Shown: in pieces, positions 23,719 through 24,463 of the stretch
How positions within the stretch are numbered: position 1 is the stretch's first letter
Layout of the letters: each line of letters starts with the position of its first letter
Assembly (NCBI GenBank): GCA_020634795.1
Contig: JACKAZ010000021.1
Location: forward strand, 1 to 24,463
Direction of reading: 5' to 3'
Source of the DNA: Ardenticatenales bacterium
GTDB lineage: Bacteria; Chloroflexota; Anaerolineae; Ardenticatenales; Ardenticatenaceae
DNA: 24,463 nucleotides
Notes under the pieces: model-generated
Told to the model about the DNA's origin: nothing
Seen by the model: only the letters and a program-made list of their open reading frames with translations
Databases searched by the model: none
Position numbers and translations under genes: made by a program

Positions 23719-24463
23719 ATGAGTAATCGAACCTTGTTGGGCGCCATCGCCGCCATGCTATTGATGGGCCTGCTGTGCCTCTGTGCGCTGGCTGGATTTT
23801 TGGTGTTGCGCACCAGCGAAAGCGTCTCGGTGGTGAGCGAAGAGTTACCGTCGGTGGTGACGGTCGAAGTCGAACCGGTGGGCGATGCTGAGACAGCGCC
23901 CGCCAACGACAACCCCGTGTCCAGCAGCGAGGGGGTCGACGACGGGCTGGCGTTGCTCCGCGCTGAGGAGGCCGCGTTGAACGCGGTTTATGAGCGCAGC
24001 AATAACAGCGTGGTGCTGATCAGCGTGGGGGGCAGCACGGAAAGTGTCCTGGGCGAAGAGGGTGAGGGGAGCGGCTGGCTATGGGACGACGAGGGCCATA
24101 TCGTCACCAACCATCACGTCGTGGCGGGGGCGCAACGTGTCTTCGTTACGCTGATCGACGGGCGACAGCAGGTGGCCGAAGTCGTCGGCACGGACGAGGA
24201 TTCGGATCTCGCGGTGATCAAAATCGACAACAGCGTGTTGGGCCTAGCGCCACTGCCGCTGGGCGACAGTACGGCGCTTCAAGTGGGACAGCGCGTGATC
24301 GCGATCGGCAACCCCTTCGGCTTCGACGGTACGCTGACGTTGGGCGTGGTGAGTGCGCTGGGCCGTACCGTGCCCGGGCGCGTGGCCGATGATCAGAGTG
24401 TCTACAACTTGACCAATCTGATCCAAACCGATGCCGCCATCAACCCGGGCAACAGTGGCGGCC
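23719..24463 (+). CDS. HtrA/DegP-type trypsin-like serine protease (partial, runs off the window)
   Basis: The first 248 residues are visible and the frame is open at the window end. An N-terminal hydrophobic segment (about 6-30) serves as signal anchor or signal peptide, followed by an acidic spacer (about 31-95) and the S1C protease domain. The catalytic residues are visible: His133 (VTNHHVV), Asp163 (DEDSDLAVIKI) and Ser246 (NPGNSGG). AIGNPFGFDGTLTLGVVSALG is typical of the family. A PDZ domain would be expected beyond the edge but is not seen. It degrades misfolded proteins outside the cytoplasm. The ATG has GAGGAAG 6-12 nt upstream. The short gap to the J-protein gene suggests an operon that joins cytoplasmic and envelope quality control. 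Confidence 0.92.
   Translation, partial: MSNRTLLGAIAAMLLMGLLCLCALAGFLVLRTSESVSVVSEELPSVVTVEVEPVGDAETAPANDNPVSSSEGVDDGLALLRAEEAALNAVYERSNNSVVLISVGGSTESVLGEEGEGSGWLWDDEGHIVTNHHVVAGAQRVFVTLIDGRQQVAEVVGTDEDSDLAVIKIDNSVLGLAPLPLGDSTALQVGQRVIAIGNPFGFDGTLTLGVVSALGRTVPGRVADDQSVYNLTNLIQTDAAINPGNSGG

Overview
This 24.5 kb window is GC-rich (roughly 60 % by eye) bacterial chromosome with ordinary housekeeping and envelope genes and no sign of phage, transposon, CRISPR or RNA genes. The best guess for the host is a Chloroflexota bacterium (Caldilinea/Anaerolinea side). The basis is a secreted protease with a Thr/Pro linker of the type common in that phylum, the protein flavour overall, a DnaK that is not led by hrcA, and the mix of Shine-Dalgarno and non-Shine-Dalgarno genes. 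This placement is inference, not a database result.

Layout, left to right: (1) 207-2993, a YpdA-like flavoprotein reductase convergent with a polytopic GT39-type glycosyltransferase. (2) 3423-6305, an apparent operon of an anchored YceI-domain protein, an OmpR-type response regulator and its histidine kinase. (3) 6525-8830, a DAO-type FAD oxidoreductase divergent from an M48 metalloprotease. (4) 8922-12469, leftward, a HerA/DUF87-like ATPase with a long coiled-coil tail, overlapping an aldo/keto reductase by 4 nt. (5) 12899-14404, a secreted matrixin-type metzincin with a PPC domain and a C-terminal membrane tail. (6) 14689-16052, a MaoC-type hydratase overlapping a CitE-like acyl-CoA lyase by 4 nt. 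(7) 16376-19194, two tandem CNNM/CorC-type (hemolysin family) membrane proteins. (8) 19567 to the right edge, a proteostasis block: dnaK, a GrpE with an unusually long coiled coil, a class B (CbpA-like) J protein, and an HtrA-type serine protease cut by the window end.

The theme of the window is protein quality control and the cell envelope: the chaperone trio, HtrA, M48 and matrixin proteases, the YceI/two-component unit and the CNNM pair. The structure that the gene list does not explain lies between genes. There are about eleven short, degenerate tandem arrays with 7-nt (sometimes 8-9-nt) periodicity, many of them touching a start or stop codon. Other points of interest are a YpdA-like enzyme lacking the family cysteine, the matrixin without a visible cysteine switch, the oversized GrpE, and the ATPase-aldo/keto reductase pair.
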